The notes under the pieces: model-generated | Database searches by the model: none | What the model saw: only the letters and a program-made list of their open reading frames with translations | What the model was told of the DNA's origin: nothing | Origin: Choristoneura fumiferana | Taxonomy: Eukaryota; Arthropoda; Insecta; Lepidoptera; Tortricidae | DNA length: 64,000 nucleotides | Assembly: GCF_025370935.1 (NCBI RefSeq) | Contig: NC_133493.1 | Location: 13,054,785-13,118,784, forward strand | Direction: 5' to 3' | Shown: positions 10,401-22,000 of the stretch, in pieces | How the letters are laid out: each line of letters starts with the position of its first letter | How positions within the stretch are numbered: position 1 is the stretch's first letter | Made by a program: the position numbers and the translations under genes

Positions 10401-12100
10401 TGGAAGTGGGCCGCGACACTCTATTCATCATCATCAGCTGGAAGACACTGCTGAACAAAGGCTTCCCCCTTAGAACACGACAACGACAACTCGCCACTTG
10501 CATCCACTTGTTGCCCGCCACTCCCACGATGTCGTCAGTCCACCTAGTGGTCGGCCCGCCAACGCTTCGTCTTCCGCGTTAGTGATCGCCACTCGAGGAT
10601 TTTTCTCCTCAAATGGTTATCGTTCTTCAAGCGATATGGCCCGTCCATTGTCAGTTCAATTTGCGACTCTATATTTCCCTACGAACTCCGCAAAAGTTTC
10701 CCAAGAAAATCAAGTTCAAGATTCAGTACAGAGGCCGTATTACCTAATGTTTCTGATGCTCGCAATCGTAATCATGATTGCGATCATGAGCACAAGAAAC
10801 GGTAGGCAATACGGCCTCAGATCCTCATGCGACGATTATACCTGTCAAGAATGTAGTGACTTAAGAAAGAGTTGTATTCATCTCTATTGGTAAAAGTAAT
10901 CTGACATTTAGTTCTTAGAAGGTCCTCGCTGAAAATCAGCGCTACGGCTTGCCGTGGCATTTTGCTGAGTGGGGACCCACCCGGGTACCGCCTTTTGACA
11001 ACGTAACGTTTGACAACCTGTTTCATTTCGCAAACTAAAACTATAAATATTTCAGGATTTATTTCAGAGCCATCGTGTAGAATCCTTTATGTTAGGTTAG
11101 GTCAGTTTTATAAGCGTGGAGAGCGGCGATTGCGTGGAGAGCGGCGATTAGCGTGGAGAGCGGCGATTTTCTTCTGTGAGGAAGTGATGTCACAAAATGA
11201 AAGCGCCGAGCGGGCCAGGGAGTCTAACTCGCTAGCAGACCCTGTGCGCCGCAAGAGAGCTGGGCGCCGGCGTATCGCCCAAGATCGCGCCAGCTCTCAC
11301 CTTAATTAAGGACCTTAGGGGACGTCCGTGACCCGCAACTGCAAGGCCTCGAGGAGAATGACGTGCCAAATGTTCCTAGCATGCCATTGGTGGGAAAGGG
11401 GGTTTAAGAATGGCTCCCCCAGGAGATGAATCCGGAAACGGATAACCGCCTCCTGGCGATGTAGCGGGTTATACCGTTGTACCGCTGCGTCGCTGGCAGG
11501 GCGGCGAGGAATGAGCATCCCGGGGGTTTTAGTGGGTAAAAACCCCACATAACCTCATCGCCTCCCCGTGATGATGGGGTATCTGGTGGCAGATTTCCCC
11601 CGGGCAAAAAAAGGTCAGTTTTATAAAAATCCTGAAATACTTACAGTTTCAGAAATATTAAACAGTTGGGAAATGAAAAGTTGCGAAATGAAACAGGTTG
11701 CCAAACAGTATTCGCCGAAACATTAGTAAACTGTGGGGACCTATTTAGCGTCATGTATGTCTTGTAATGTTTTTTTTATGACGGTAAACAAATATATTTT
11801 TTCTTTATTTGTTTCTATATGAATACATATACTCACACAAAAGACGCAGCTCATCAGTAAAGTTATACAGGTTTGACCCAAGTAAATAAACTTCAGTATA
11901 CCCTTGTTCTTGAACAAGTACGTCACCTGTGCCACCATTCCTATGCTACAGAGAGTGAACAAAAAACTTGTATAGCCATATCGACGTATCACTGTCCATT
12001 TTTTGGTCGGAGTGTCTTCAAATATGTGGCTTGGCCATGCTCCTACACTGCCCAGGGTAAACTGAATCCTTTTCATGTATCTCAATTTTAATACTTCCAT
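7445..12100 (-). CDS. Odorant receptor, gene A (six exons found; last exon missing)
   Basis: This is a 7tm_6 insect odorant receptor, expected to form a ligand-gated cation channel with Orco in olfactory neurons. Exons: 12100-11837, 10196-10089, 9647-9187, 8530-8428, 8035-7940, 7600-7445. They join with GT-AG introns in phases 0, 0, 2, 0, 0 to give 396 codons with no stop. Exon 1 begins MEVLKLRYMKRIQFTLG and holds the first two membrane segments. Exon 3 has FHIWGHLNIFEH. Exon 6 has the family motif VNAVYGLPWECMDNSNRRT and ends GVQTMQA before a GTAGTC donor. The 18-codon last exon present in genes B and C was not found between 1 and 7444. It may lie outside the window or be lost, so whether the gene is functional is open. 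Intron 1 carries a large nested insertion. Confidence 0.85.
8140..8345 (+). mobile_element. LINE 3' fragment in gene A intron 4
   Basis: CGGCCATCTGTTCTCCGTGC and AGCTAATTCGCTTGGCTATA match a segment at 38092-38158, indicating a dispersed LINE-derived piece. It lies within intron 4 (8036-8427) and has no intact reading frame. Confidence 0.5.
8735..8925 (-). mobile_element. LINE C-terminal fragment in gene A intron 3
   Basis: The minus-strand translation contains TGRRSVSRHPARRMDDLIKI, which resembles the GRP-rich end of lepidopteran non-LTR ORF2 proteins (compare 28089-28630 and 51060-51330). It is short and isolated. Confidence 0.55.
9795..9873. repeat. Hairpin, GGTTAGGTTTTTATAAT arms
   Basis: GGTTAGGTTTTTATAAT near 9795 is mirrored by ATTATAAAAACCTAATCC near 9856-9873. 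It sits in gene A intron 2, just before a SINE tail. Confidence 0.5.
9930..10065 (-). mobile_element. SINE 3' tail with short tandem repeat
   Basis: CACCAATTGACCTAGTCCCA is the reverse of the tail of the SINE at 43050-43283. A tandem array of AACGTACGTAACGTAGT units (9985-10034) is embedded in it. It is in intron 2 of gene A, 24 bp below exon 2. Confidence 0.65.
10420..10600 (-). mobile_element. LINE 3' end with (ATGATG)n tail, gene A intron 1
   Basis: On the plus strand it begins CATCATCATCAGCTGGAAGA and continues through GGCTTCCCCC and CCGCCAACGCTTCGTCTTCC. It is the reverse of the 3' ends at 33540-33705 and 51060-51345. Confidence 0.65.
10726..10822. repeat. Small MITE, GAGGCCGTATT termini
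   Basis: AGAGGCCGTATTACCTAATG at the left is mirrored by ACGGTAGGCAATACGGCCTC at the right. A related palindrome lies at 55087-55208 (AGAGGCCGATTTGCCTAACG), so this is a small dispersed fold-back family. Confidence 0.65.
11005..11707. mobile_element. MITE (AACGTTTGGCAACCTG family) split by an insertion
   Basis: The left end AACGTTTGACAACCTGTTTC (11005) and right end GAAACAGGTTGCCAAAC (to about 11707) are inverted repeats of a family whose intact copy is at 42205-42413. The internal sequences flanking 11114-11611 are contiguous in that intact copy, so this MITE was present first. It lies in intron 1 of gene A. Confidence 0.8.
11114..11611 (+). mobile_element. 5'-truncated poly(A) retroelement with 15-bp TSD
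   Basis: The exact 15-bp sequence AGGTCAGTTTTATAA flanks it (11099-11113 and 11612-11626). The insert starts with three tandem copies of GCGTGGAGAGCGGCGATT and ends CCCCCGGGCAAAAAA, a polyadenylated 3' end. The 3' portion (CCCCACATAACCTCATCGCC) looks like the untranslated end of an R1-type LINE. The family name is an inference; the insertion structure is directly visible. Confidence 0.85.
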
Positions 12101-12239
12101 TTTACCTCAGAAGAAAGACAGACTCAGACTCGTACAGTATTATTTTGCGACGCGCCTGCACTAGCATAAAATCTGGTAATTGCCTGGTAAAAAAAAAAAC
12201 ATTATGGAAGATGTATTGGACATATTATGATTTAACGTT

Positions 12240-12560
12240 TAATTGACAAAGGGGAATAAGCAGCCGAGAGCAGGAAAATATTAAAATACCAGGGCTCGAT
12301 TCCGCATACAACTTCGTTGCTGTGCGTTTCGAGCCCCTGGGATCTGGGACTGGGGTTCGGGACCTTGGGGTCCCGAGCCCGACGCACATAAATTAATTAA
12401 AGAAGTGCAAAAGCACTTGGTCGACTGGAGACCAAAGGGCTGGCAGCTATCTCTCTCAACCAATCACCATCGCCATTCAACGAGGGAATGCTGCCAGCCT
12501 CTTGGGCACCATGCCACGGGGGGCCTTTTTTAGATTTAATTTAGTTGGTATTAAGTTTAT
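12240..12560 (+). mobile_element. LINE 3' fragment upstream of gene A
   Basis: The segment CGAGGGAATGCTGCCAGCCT ... GGGGGGCCTTTTTTAGAT resembles the LINE end at 50850-50975. It lies between gene A's start codon and its presumed promoter block and may explain the unusually long separation there. Confidence 0.5.
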
Positions 12561-13020
12561 AGTTCAGTTTTACTTATGGTTATTTTTTCTTAATATCTAT
12601 TGATAGTCTCAATTAATAATTAAATATATTTCCCTATTGACAAAAGAATACATGCCCAATATTTTCTGCAATGTAACTAGCGGGCTAATTAGAATTTGTT
12701 AGGACATTAGCTTATTGTCATAGTATCTAAACCACACGACCTTTAGATGTTTTTATCACGGGAGCGCCTAAGTTCGCATACTCTTCGCTAGTCATACCGT
12801 AATATTTGTCCGAATCATCGTTTGTCATAATTTTTTTCCCACTGAAACCATACAATTTTCTGAAGTTTTTAAATGGCCATCCTATAGAAAACTATAGCTT
12901 AGGTTAGGTTTATTTTATAACAATTCTGAACAACTATTGAGTTCAGAGAAAAGAGAGTTATGACCAATCATTCTGACAAACATTACATTCAGACTTCCAA
13001 TACCTAAGTATGCGAGCCCT
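12561..13020. other. Unassigned AT-rich sequence upstream of gene A
   Basis: No exon or known repeat recognised. It could be part of a 5' leader or intron of gene A if the block at 13191-13260 is its promoter. Confidence 0.4.
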
Positions 13021-13190
13021 GCTACTCCAAAACTCGACACTTATACTGTTTGATACGAGAGCGACCCTTTTATTACTTCGAATATATTGCAAACCTCGAA
13101 GATGGCGGTGATGGTGAGGCGACAGATAACTATGGATACAAAAGAACGATTAACAACCTCCTGACCGTTATTTGAGGACTCCCACGATCC

Positions 13191-13260
13191 TGACTGTTGG
13201 TGCCGCGGTAACCTAGGCATTACATTAATTGGAATGCAGGAACACACAGACTTTATAGCC
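13191..13260 (-). promoter_or_regulatory. Conserved upstream block, presumed promoter of gene A
   Basis: On the minus strand it reads CTATAAAGTCTGTGTGTTCC and then CCTAGGTTACC, matching blocks upstream of genes B and C at most positions. The TATA-like motif is at 13251-13257. It is about 1.15 kb from gene A's ATG, compared with 220-256 bp in B and C. The extra distance contains a LINE fragment, so it was probably added by insertion. Confidence 0.65.
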
Positions 13261-13319
13261 TGAGATCCCACAGCAATTTTCTACACCTTCACTCTTATTT
13301 TATTCTACACTCTTATTAT

Positions 13320-13970
13320 TTTATTTTATGGGAATCTGCTGCAGACATTGAGTCAATTTTTATCTTACAAAAGAAAGCAATTAGAGCAATTTATAATTTG
13401 AAGACGCGTGTATCTTAAAGATCTTTTTTTAAGAAAACAGGTATCCTAACCCTGCCGTCGCTTTATGTTTTTGAAATAATCATGTATGTAAGGAAGAACA
13501 TATGTGATTTTCCCACTAACGTCGATAAGCCAAAGGCTAGAAACACAGGGAAACTTAAAGTTCCATCTTACAGACTGGCTAAAACCAAAAAGTCGTTTCT
13601 GGGAAATTGCATACGTTTTTGTAATAAAATTCCAACAAATATTATAAATGAAACAGATACAAAATTCAGATCTATTGTCAAGAAGACATTAATATCTAAG
13701 GCGTATTATAAAGTTAATGATTATATCATGGACAGGGATATTTGGAAATAATTCCGATCCGCATTAGCGATCACTTCAAATAGCGAACCTACTGTGTTAA
13801 AAATAAAGTTGTGTTAAATACTTGTGATATATACATATCATTTAATAATATTGTAAATCTGTTTAAAAATATACCTCGTTGAGTTTCTTGCCGGATTCTT
13901 CTCAACACAGATTTTCCGAACCGGTGGTAGATTTTTTTTTGACATTCATAAGTGCTTGTTATAGCCTAAA
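13320..13970 (+). pseudogene. Jockey-type LINE, ORF2 C-terminus and 3' end
   Basis: An open segment at 13482-13751 reads MYVRKNICDFPTNVDKP, RLAKTKKSFLGNCIRFCNKI and KAYYKVNDYIMD, the usual C-terminal tail of a Jockey-clade reverse transcriptase. Upstream frames are broken. The 3' untranslated end (AACCGGTGGTAGATTTTTTT, then CATTCATAAGTGCTTGTTAT) recurs in reverse at 36385-36680. It is 5'-truncated, lies between genes A and B, and abuts the TIR element at 13971. Confidence 0.8.
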
Positions 13971-15572
13971 CTTAGATGAATGATTGGTGTCGCGCGCTCG
14001 CTCGACTAGATACCGCCGGCGTACTTGTCAAATGCGGCAACAAATAGTACACCGAAATCGGCGTACCTGAGCCCGAGGCGAGTCAGTCGCGTTGCAAACT
14101 GTGCGTAATGTGCATGTCCCGAGTTTTTGTTAAATTTTGGTCATAAACCGAAGTAAAATGCCAGTTTTCGCAGTGAAACTGTTTAAAAATAATACTAAAA
14201 GAAATAAGAAGGACACTGGGATCACATACCATCAGTAAATATCGTATAATTTCGAAATTACAAAATAAAATAACATGAACTCTAAACGCCATTCTGTGTT
14301 AATTTAAATGTTAAATTTTGGTCATAAACCGAAGTAAAATGCCAGTTTTCGCAGTGAAACTGTTTAAAATAATACTTAAGAAATAAAAATACATACATCA
14401 GTAAAGAAATAACATGAACGCCACTGGCCGCGTACACAAGAATATTCCCCATCATTGTATTATCATATAAATGAATAAATTACAAATATACAATATAACA
14501 TCTAAACGCCATTCTGTGTTGCCGCGTACACAAGAATCAAATTCCCCGTGGTTGATTTACTTTTAAAAAATTGAATTTTAATGTTATTATCATCATTAAA
14601 ATGTATGATACATTTTAATAAATTGAATTATTATTTTATCATCATTAAATGATGATACATTTTAATAACTTATTTTATTTTTATTTTAAGTATCTAACGT
14701 AATTATTATACAATACATAATCTAGTTCTATATTATTTAATGTTTATCTTTGTGATATTATACACTGAAGGTGTATAAATTGTTACCGACACTATTTAAT
14801 TAAGGGGTGAATGTGTCTTAAAATTAAAAATGTTTTTCGTCTTCCCAGTCAAAAGCCCGATCAGCTGATTTACTTAGGCATTACGGGAAACGAAAAATTT
14901 TTTTTTTCGTATTTCTACCCATTTTCCTAAAATGTTAACTTTTTACCCGTCTGCCCCAAGGAGGGTTATGTTTTTCAAGCGTATGTATGTAAGTATGTAT
15001 GTATGCATGTACCTATGTATGTATATTTTGTAAACAATTATTTTTATTTTAGTCTTAATTAACCTGTACATTATATTAGGTTTAACTATAGGTGCAACGT
15101 GTTAAGTACGCAAAACTTCTTAGTTGGTGACTTAGTCCATGAATTTTCAGTAATAATTTGTAAATATTGAATGTCCTTAAATGTATATATTTTTTAATTA
15201 AAAGTGAGGCCTGATCATTGATATACCTACATCATACCTACCATTTTTTTAAAGAAGAAACCTACGCCTAACCTATACACAAACATATTAATACATTCAC
15301 TCTTAATTACTTCTTAATTTCTATGTATTTCCCAAGATACATTTTGTAACCAGTAACTTAATAGCCCACAGAATAATTTATTTTCCCAATAATTCGGGTA
15401 ACAGTGGAGCAGCTGGCAACACAGTTCGTCACGCACACTAGCATCCTTGCAAATTGCCTTACACCGTTCTTACGCACACTACAATATTGAGTTGCCGCAT
15501 TCACGAACGTTTTGTTTTTAGTTAGCGCGGTATCTAGTCGAGCGAGCGCGCGAGACCAATCATTCATCTAAG
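13971..15572. mobile_element. 1.6 kb non-autonomous DNA element with 46-bp TIRs
   Basis: The left terminus 13971-14016 (CTTAGATGAATGATTGGTGT...) is the reverse complement of 15527-15572 with one mismatch. A second inward similarity is AATGCGGCAAC. Inside, a segment beginning GTTAAATTTTGGTCATAAAC is repeated (14128 and 14308), and CTAAACGCCATTCTGTGTT appears twice (14281 and 14502). There is no transposase-like frame. No clear target duplication is visible, so the class is unknown. Confidence 0.75.
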
Positions 15573-15602
15573 GTTCAGCTGTTATTGAGACATTGAGCTT
15601 TA

Positions 15603-15750
15603 AAATGATGCATCTGAATATCGAAAATTTAAATATCGATAGTTAAAATATTGACGGTCAAAATATCAAACCTACCCTATTTTCGATATTTTGACCGTCG
15701 ACTTTTTAATATTAGATTATTAATTTTCGATATTCAGATACGTCCTCTTA
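15603..15750. repeat. MITE with TATCGAAAATT arms
   Basis: ATCTGAATATCGAAAATTTA is mirrored by AATTTTCGATATTCAGAT, with an inner pair GACGGTCAAAATATC / GATATTTTGACCGTC. The whole 148 bp folds on itself and carries no coding region. Confidence 0.75.
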
Positions 15751-15782
15751 GAATGTCGGCGATTTTCAACATTTCTAGAAGT

Positions 15783-15893
15783 TGACACATATACACACAC
15801 AGACACACATACACACGCACACGCGCTCGCACTCGCGCACGCACACTAGCACGTACGAACACACACACATACACACACACACACACACACACG
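15783..15893. repeat. (AC)n microsatellite, interrupted
   Basis: Alternating purine-pyrimidine repeats of CA with CG interruptions (CACGCGCTCGCACTCGCGCA). The open frames here are repeat artefacts. Confidence 0.95.
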
Positions 15894-16067
15894 CTGACCA
15901 TTAAACTTGGCATTTTTGTCGTTGAAGTCAAACACCAATAATTTAAAATGTTTAATGATAATTATTTAATTATTTGCATCATGTCCTTTGTGATAGAATT
16001 GAAACATAGTGAACAATATCGGTTGTGCAACGTTTTTTCCCAGATATGAAAAACTGCATTTCAATAT

Positions 16068-19000
16068 TCATTTACTGGCGAATGTTCTCAGCATCAGGAA
16101 ATATGAAAATGATGCTTTCACAATCTGCGAACAAGAAAGTCTCTATATAAGTTTGTAAACTACAATAATAATATTTTATTTAAATTCTGGTGGTACAGCT
16201 ACAAGATCTTTAAAAAAAACATTAAATTTAAAAAATCAAAAAACCCGACTGCCTTAAAAACTAAAAGGAAGAAAATAAGTCTAGTGGTCTAGAACTCTGT
16301 CAAGAAGCTCATTTACCACACGACCACAAGACTTATTTTCTTCCTTTTAGTTTTTAAGGCAGTCGGGTTTTTTGATTTTTTTAATTTAATGTTTTTTATT
16401 TTATACTTTTTTGATACTTCTGTGAAAATAGTAGATTAAGGGGCTGTTTCACCATCCATCTCCGTCTCTTTTTGTTTTGTTCGAATAGACGGAGACGGCA
16501 TCACATTTAACCGTCGGTTAACGCTAATCAATGGATGGTGAAACAGCCGCTAAAAGTATTATAACGCGTATATATTTAGAATGGGCTAATTATTAGCTTT
16601 CATTTGATACCCATATTGTTACAATACAAAAAACTTTTTTTCATTGCTCCGCCATATTTTTTTTCGCAGACGCCATATTGAAATTTTATATAGCCTATGT
16701 CACTCCGACAGTTATGACGAATCCAGTGGTAACTCATATGTTAAAATCCGTCTAGCCGTTTAGGCTGCAGCGAGGACCAAAGAAATGGACATACATACCC
16801 ACATACATACATTCATACATACGCTCGAAAAACATAACCCTCCTTTGGGCAGTCGGGTAAAAACGGACCTATCAGTCTCTACCCCTCGTGTTGACAGGTG
16901 TCAATGGGCGGCGGTGATTGCTTCCCATCAGGTGACCAACATGCTCGTTTTCCCCCTCTTATATACATATAAAAAGTAGTCTGTCAGTTAGATTGTCAGA
17001 AAATATTGGATTCGTATTTTGCTTTTGTCAATTTAACAAAAAAATACTGAAGGGCATTCGGGAGGGCCCTTATCTTCATCATTTTTTGTCTAGGTAATTG
17101 ACAAAAGAAAAAAAAAACCGGTCAAAAGCGTGTCGGACACGCCTAAGTTAAGGTTCCGTATCCATACAAACATCACGCCTGTATTCCCGAATGGGGTAGG
17201 TAGAGCACACGAAACGTTACAGCTTCCGAGCCACTTTTAGCTACTTTAGGTTTTAAGTTTGAGCAAAGTCATGGACGGATAGACAAACATGGCGAAACTT
17301 ATAGTTAGCTGGAAACAGTGCTCAAGCGCGCGGCGAGTGCGCGGCGAGTGCGCGGCGTCGGTCGACCGACGAGCTATGAGATTGTATTAGCGCCTACAGA
17401 CTCACGCGAGAAGTCTCGGCGAGAAGTCTTGCCGAGAAATTGCACGAAAAACCGAGAAGGCATCTACACTCCCGAACTTCTCATTTGCATTCTCGATCGT
17501 TATCCGGAATGGACGACATTGTAGCGGCAAGTCCACGGTTGCACTGAGACCGAACAAGAATGTAATACCGTTCTCGTGCCTCCCCCGAGAAACCCTTATA
17601 GCGCCTACAGACTCACGCCGAGAACACCCGAGAAGCGTGAATGTGATCGCTTTCTTGCCGTCTCGTTTTCGCGCTCGCCTGTTCTCCGATCGGTGTCGGT
17701 ATTTTCAAAGGGTTTCTCGGGCGAGACACGAGAACGGTATTACATTCTTGTTCGGTCTCAGTGCGACCGTGGACTTAATTGTGTGTTGTCGACGTTGTCG
17801 TGTTTACAAGTGTAATTCATGCGTCTTCTTTTCTTCTTAATTTGATTTCTAATTTTAGTATTCACAAGATTATAATATGCTAATGCACACAAAACCAAAG
17901 CCGCACTGTCGTCCATTCCGGATAACGATCGAGAATGCGAATGAGAAGGTCGCATGAGTGTAGATGCCTTCTCGGTTCTCGCGCAATTTCTCGGCAAGAC
18001 TTCTCGCCGAGACTTCTCGCGTGAGTCTGTAGGGGCTATTTAGGCGCTATACGGATGCGTTCAGTGCTCCGCTGACGGAGCGACCGACCTGTGAACTGTA
18101 CACACGCGTCGCAGTTCACGGTCAGCGTAGCACGGAATGAATTTTCACAACCGACGGTCAGCGCTGACGGTCAAGACGTACCGTCGGTCGAGCACTGTTT
18201 CCAGGCTAAGGTTTCCGTTTTTGCCATTTTAGCTATAGAACCCTAAAAAGACGTGTCCGATATTTTCTGATAATCTGACTGATGAACTTATTAAAATTAT
18301 TTAGGATAGTAGGACTATTGTAGATCATTTAAAGAAAGTCATTGTTGATACCGCCTGCATAGTCTGCACCCCGACCGGCACCATGTTGCAGGCTTTCAGT
18401 GCCAGAGACTGCTGCACGATCTGCAGCAGGATCAGCACCGTCCGTCGGTTGCTGTTGTCCATGCACTCCCACGGCAAACCGTACACCGCGTCGACCAGTG
18501 AGTCACTCTGCAACAAAATTGAGTCCTTGTTCCATGTACCATCAGCCAAATAAGTGGTCTATCAATTTTGAAACAAGCTCCTATCAAATGAATATGTCGC
18601 TAAAGTCGAACTTTCAAGTTGACACACACGTCTATTGGCATTATTGTTGTGTGACATGCAAACGATTATCAACTTTAGGTGGTAGACCACATATTTGGCT
18701 GATGGTACAGCTTTCCTTGTCTGTGTTATTTATTTATGTAATCGTTCAAGTTTGTTACTTTTCCGAATAAATGTATTTTCTTTCTTCTTTCTTCTATTCG
18801 CTTGGTAAGATATCTCTCTATTTTGGTCTATACTCTTCTACGTCGTCGTCTTCGTTGCTGAAGGTCGTGTCTACTCTGAAGAGATGATGGCTCATTCCGC
18901 TACGCTTTTCCGTGTTTCCTACCTTTGGTAGTCTTCTCAAACGCCAAATTTTAAAAGAAAGACCCAAGCCCTCCTGTACGTACATATACGTACAATTCAA

Positions 19001-22000
19001 GACGCTACTCTAGCAAAGTCTTAGTTTTTAGACTTTAACTGTTTCCACTTTCATGCCTACTATTCGATCCCATAGAGAAACCCCGAGCACAGTTCCTTAC
19101 AAAACACGCTGAGCAACTCTGAGCTTATTTATAAGACCAATAGCAAAGCACATTGGTTGAAGAATTCAACAACTAGATTATAATTAATATACTAAACCTT
19201 TTACCTTGGAGGCAATGAGCTCAAACACCACAGACAGATCAATTAATTGTTGGTATAAGCCCAAAGTTAGTAGTCCATATTTTGCCAATGCATCCATTTT
19301 CTGAAACGGCCACAATGATAAATGCGTTTACTTCGATGTTATTAGACGAAATACCTATGGGACCTTTCATCTTCTATTTCACCTTTACAATTAACTTCCT
19401 TTATATTTATACTAGCGTTTACTCGCGGCTTCGCACGCGTAAATCATTAGATACAGCAGTTGAATTGAAATTCCGGGGTTTTATTAAATTCTCGTGGGAA
19501 TTCCCTAAAACTACATCGTGGTTTTCATTGACGTTACATTATTACAACTATGCCAAATTTCATGACTCCAAACCCAGCGGTTGTTATTTCGAGATTTTAT
19601 CCCTATCCCGTGGGAATATCGGGATGAAAAGTATCTTATGTTTTAATCCAGGTTATAAACTAACTTTTTACCATCATCCAAATCCGTCTAGCCGTTTCAG
19701 TGTGAAGAAATAACAAACATACTCACTCACTCACTCATTCACTCACAAACTTTCACATTTATAATATTAGTAGGATTCAATTGACTGTTACTGTCTGAAT
19801 CAGGCAGGCGTTACCTTGCGGAGGGCCATATCAATGAACTACCTATACGCAACTTTTACTTTGCTCATGATAGCTAAATGCGTCTATGCAAGAAATTTTT
19901 GCTCATGCAGCACCTCCAATCTTCACACTTTAAGAACAAGCACAAATCGGACTATAACCACAACTACATAGCGCTGACTGTTTCGAATTCAATCAGAGTT
20001 CATTATCAGAGCAACACAACCGTTTACCATGTTACCAATTGTTAAACGTGTTGTATGTTAGTCTAGTATAGTTAAAATTTATTTTCATCACACTTGCTCG
20101 TAAACAGTGTCGTAACATGCAGGCTACCTTGGTTGCAACCCCCCAAATAAAACCCTCGACCTTAATGTGCTTGTCATGAAACCCGTGGTCGGTAAATGAG
20201 TCAGTGCCCGTACTGATGGTGCTGCTGCAGGACCACATGGACCACATGCACACGCACGTTGCGGCGCATGCCGAGGGAGGGGGAGGTAGAGGGCGACGTT
20301 GCCAAGAGCACAGCCTAAGGTATCGCCAATAGTTGGAACAATTATATTTTTTCTTTTATAAATATAAAATTTTACTTGCAAATGTGATGAAAAACATTGT
20401 ATGTCGTACGGGCGGTACTAGAATTACGAACATCGACTAATTAAAGCCCTCTGTCTTCGACTTCGGGCTTCTAATAGACTCTCGTTCGTAATTCCTTATT
20501 TACCGCCCTTAAGACACAATGTACTATTATTTAACACGTCCGTTTTTGGTCACTGTTTTACATTACATTTATATGTGCCAATTTTCAACTTGATCAGTTC
20601 AGGAGTTTCAAAGAAAATAGGCTTTAACAGAGGGACAGACAGACTTACGAATGATCCTTTTTTTAATAAAATACAAAAGAAGTAATTACCAGCGTGGAAC
20701 ACTCCAACAGTAAAACACAATCCGAGACAAGATGGAAGCCATAGTAAACACACAGCATCACGCTGTACGTATTAGAAGTTTTTGCTACGAACCTAAAATA
20801 TGTACATAATAATAATAAAATTGCAAAATACCAGGGTCTCGGTTCGGTAGGAATTTTATATATTTCTAGCTTTAATTATTTTTAGGAAACAAGTTTTTTT
20901 TTTTATTCGTCTAGATGGCAAACGAGCAATGGGTCTCCTGATGGTAAGAGATCGCCACCGCCCGTAAACATCTGCAACACCAGGAGTATTGTTGCCAACC
21001 TACGACTAGAGGCCTAAGATGGGATACCTCACGTGCCAGTAATTTCACCGACTGTCTTACTCTCCACGCCGAAAAACATAACAGGTGGTTGCAATCTGGG
21101 TCCTACCACCTGCCAAGTTTTTACTTTAGTTTTACAAGTAAGAATGGTTTTTATTTTTGTTTTAATTTAATTATTTAATTTCTTCTTTTTGCACTCTTGA
21201 TTTACTCAGTAATTTCATCTTTTTTTCTTTATTAAAATTAATGTCTAGAAGTGTTAAAATTGCAAGTTTTTTTTTACATAAAACTAACCGTGATTGACCC
21301 CATATCATATCTCACCTGATGTTAAGTGCAGATGAGCCCAAAGTAAAAAAAAAAAACAAGTCGAAGTCAAGATGAGTCAAGTTGAAGTCGTGAAAGACTA
21401 TAAAGAATAAGATATTTTGCAGGTGCTAGGACCTTGTGCAAGGTCCTCCCGGATTGCTACCACCATCTTGCTCGCTAATCTTGCCGTGAAGCAGCAGTGC
21501 TTACACTGTTGTGTTTCGTCGTGGAGAGTAAGACAGCCGGTGAAATTACTGGCACGTGAGGTATCCCATCTTAGGCCTCTAGGTTGGCAACGCGTCTGCA
21601 ATACCCCTGGTGTTGCAGATGTCTATGGGCGGTGCTGATCTCTTACCATCAGGAGACCCACTTGCTCGTTTTCCATCCAGTCGAATAAAAAATATATATT
21701 CAAAAAACTTCAAATTAAAAGAATGTTAGCCACAGACGTCAAGAGATAATTTTAGAAAAAATAAAAGGTTTTTAGTTGTATTATAGCTTAAATAATAAAA
21801 TATCGCAGACTATTAGTAGACAGACAAAATTATACAAAAAGGAGGAACAAGAGCAAGAAACTTTAACGAAGAACAAAGGAAAGACGTGAAGTAACAGTAT
21901 TTAGTAGGTATAGTAAAAAGAGTAAAGAGAGAAGAGTAAGATTTGTAAAAGAGGTCAAATATGATGAATATTGCGTTGAAAATGATTATGAAAGTGAAGA

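Noticed and set aside
15734..15931. Open frame rich in V, C and R
   Set aside because: Translation of an (AC)n microsatellite.
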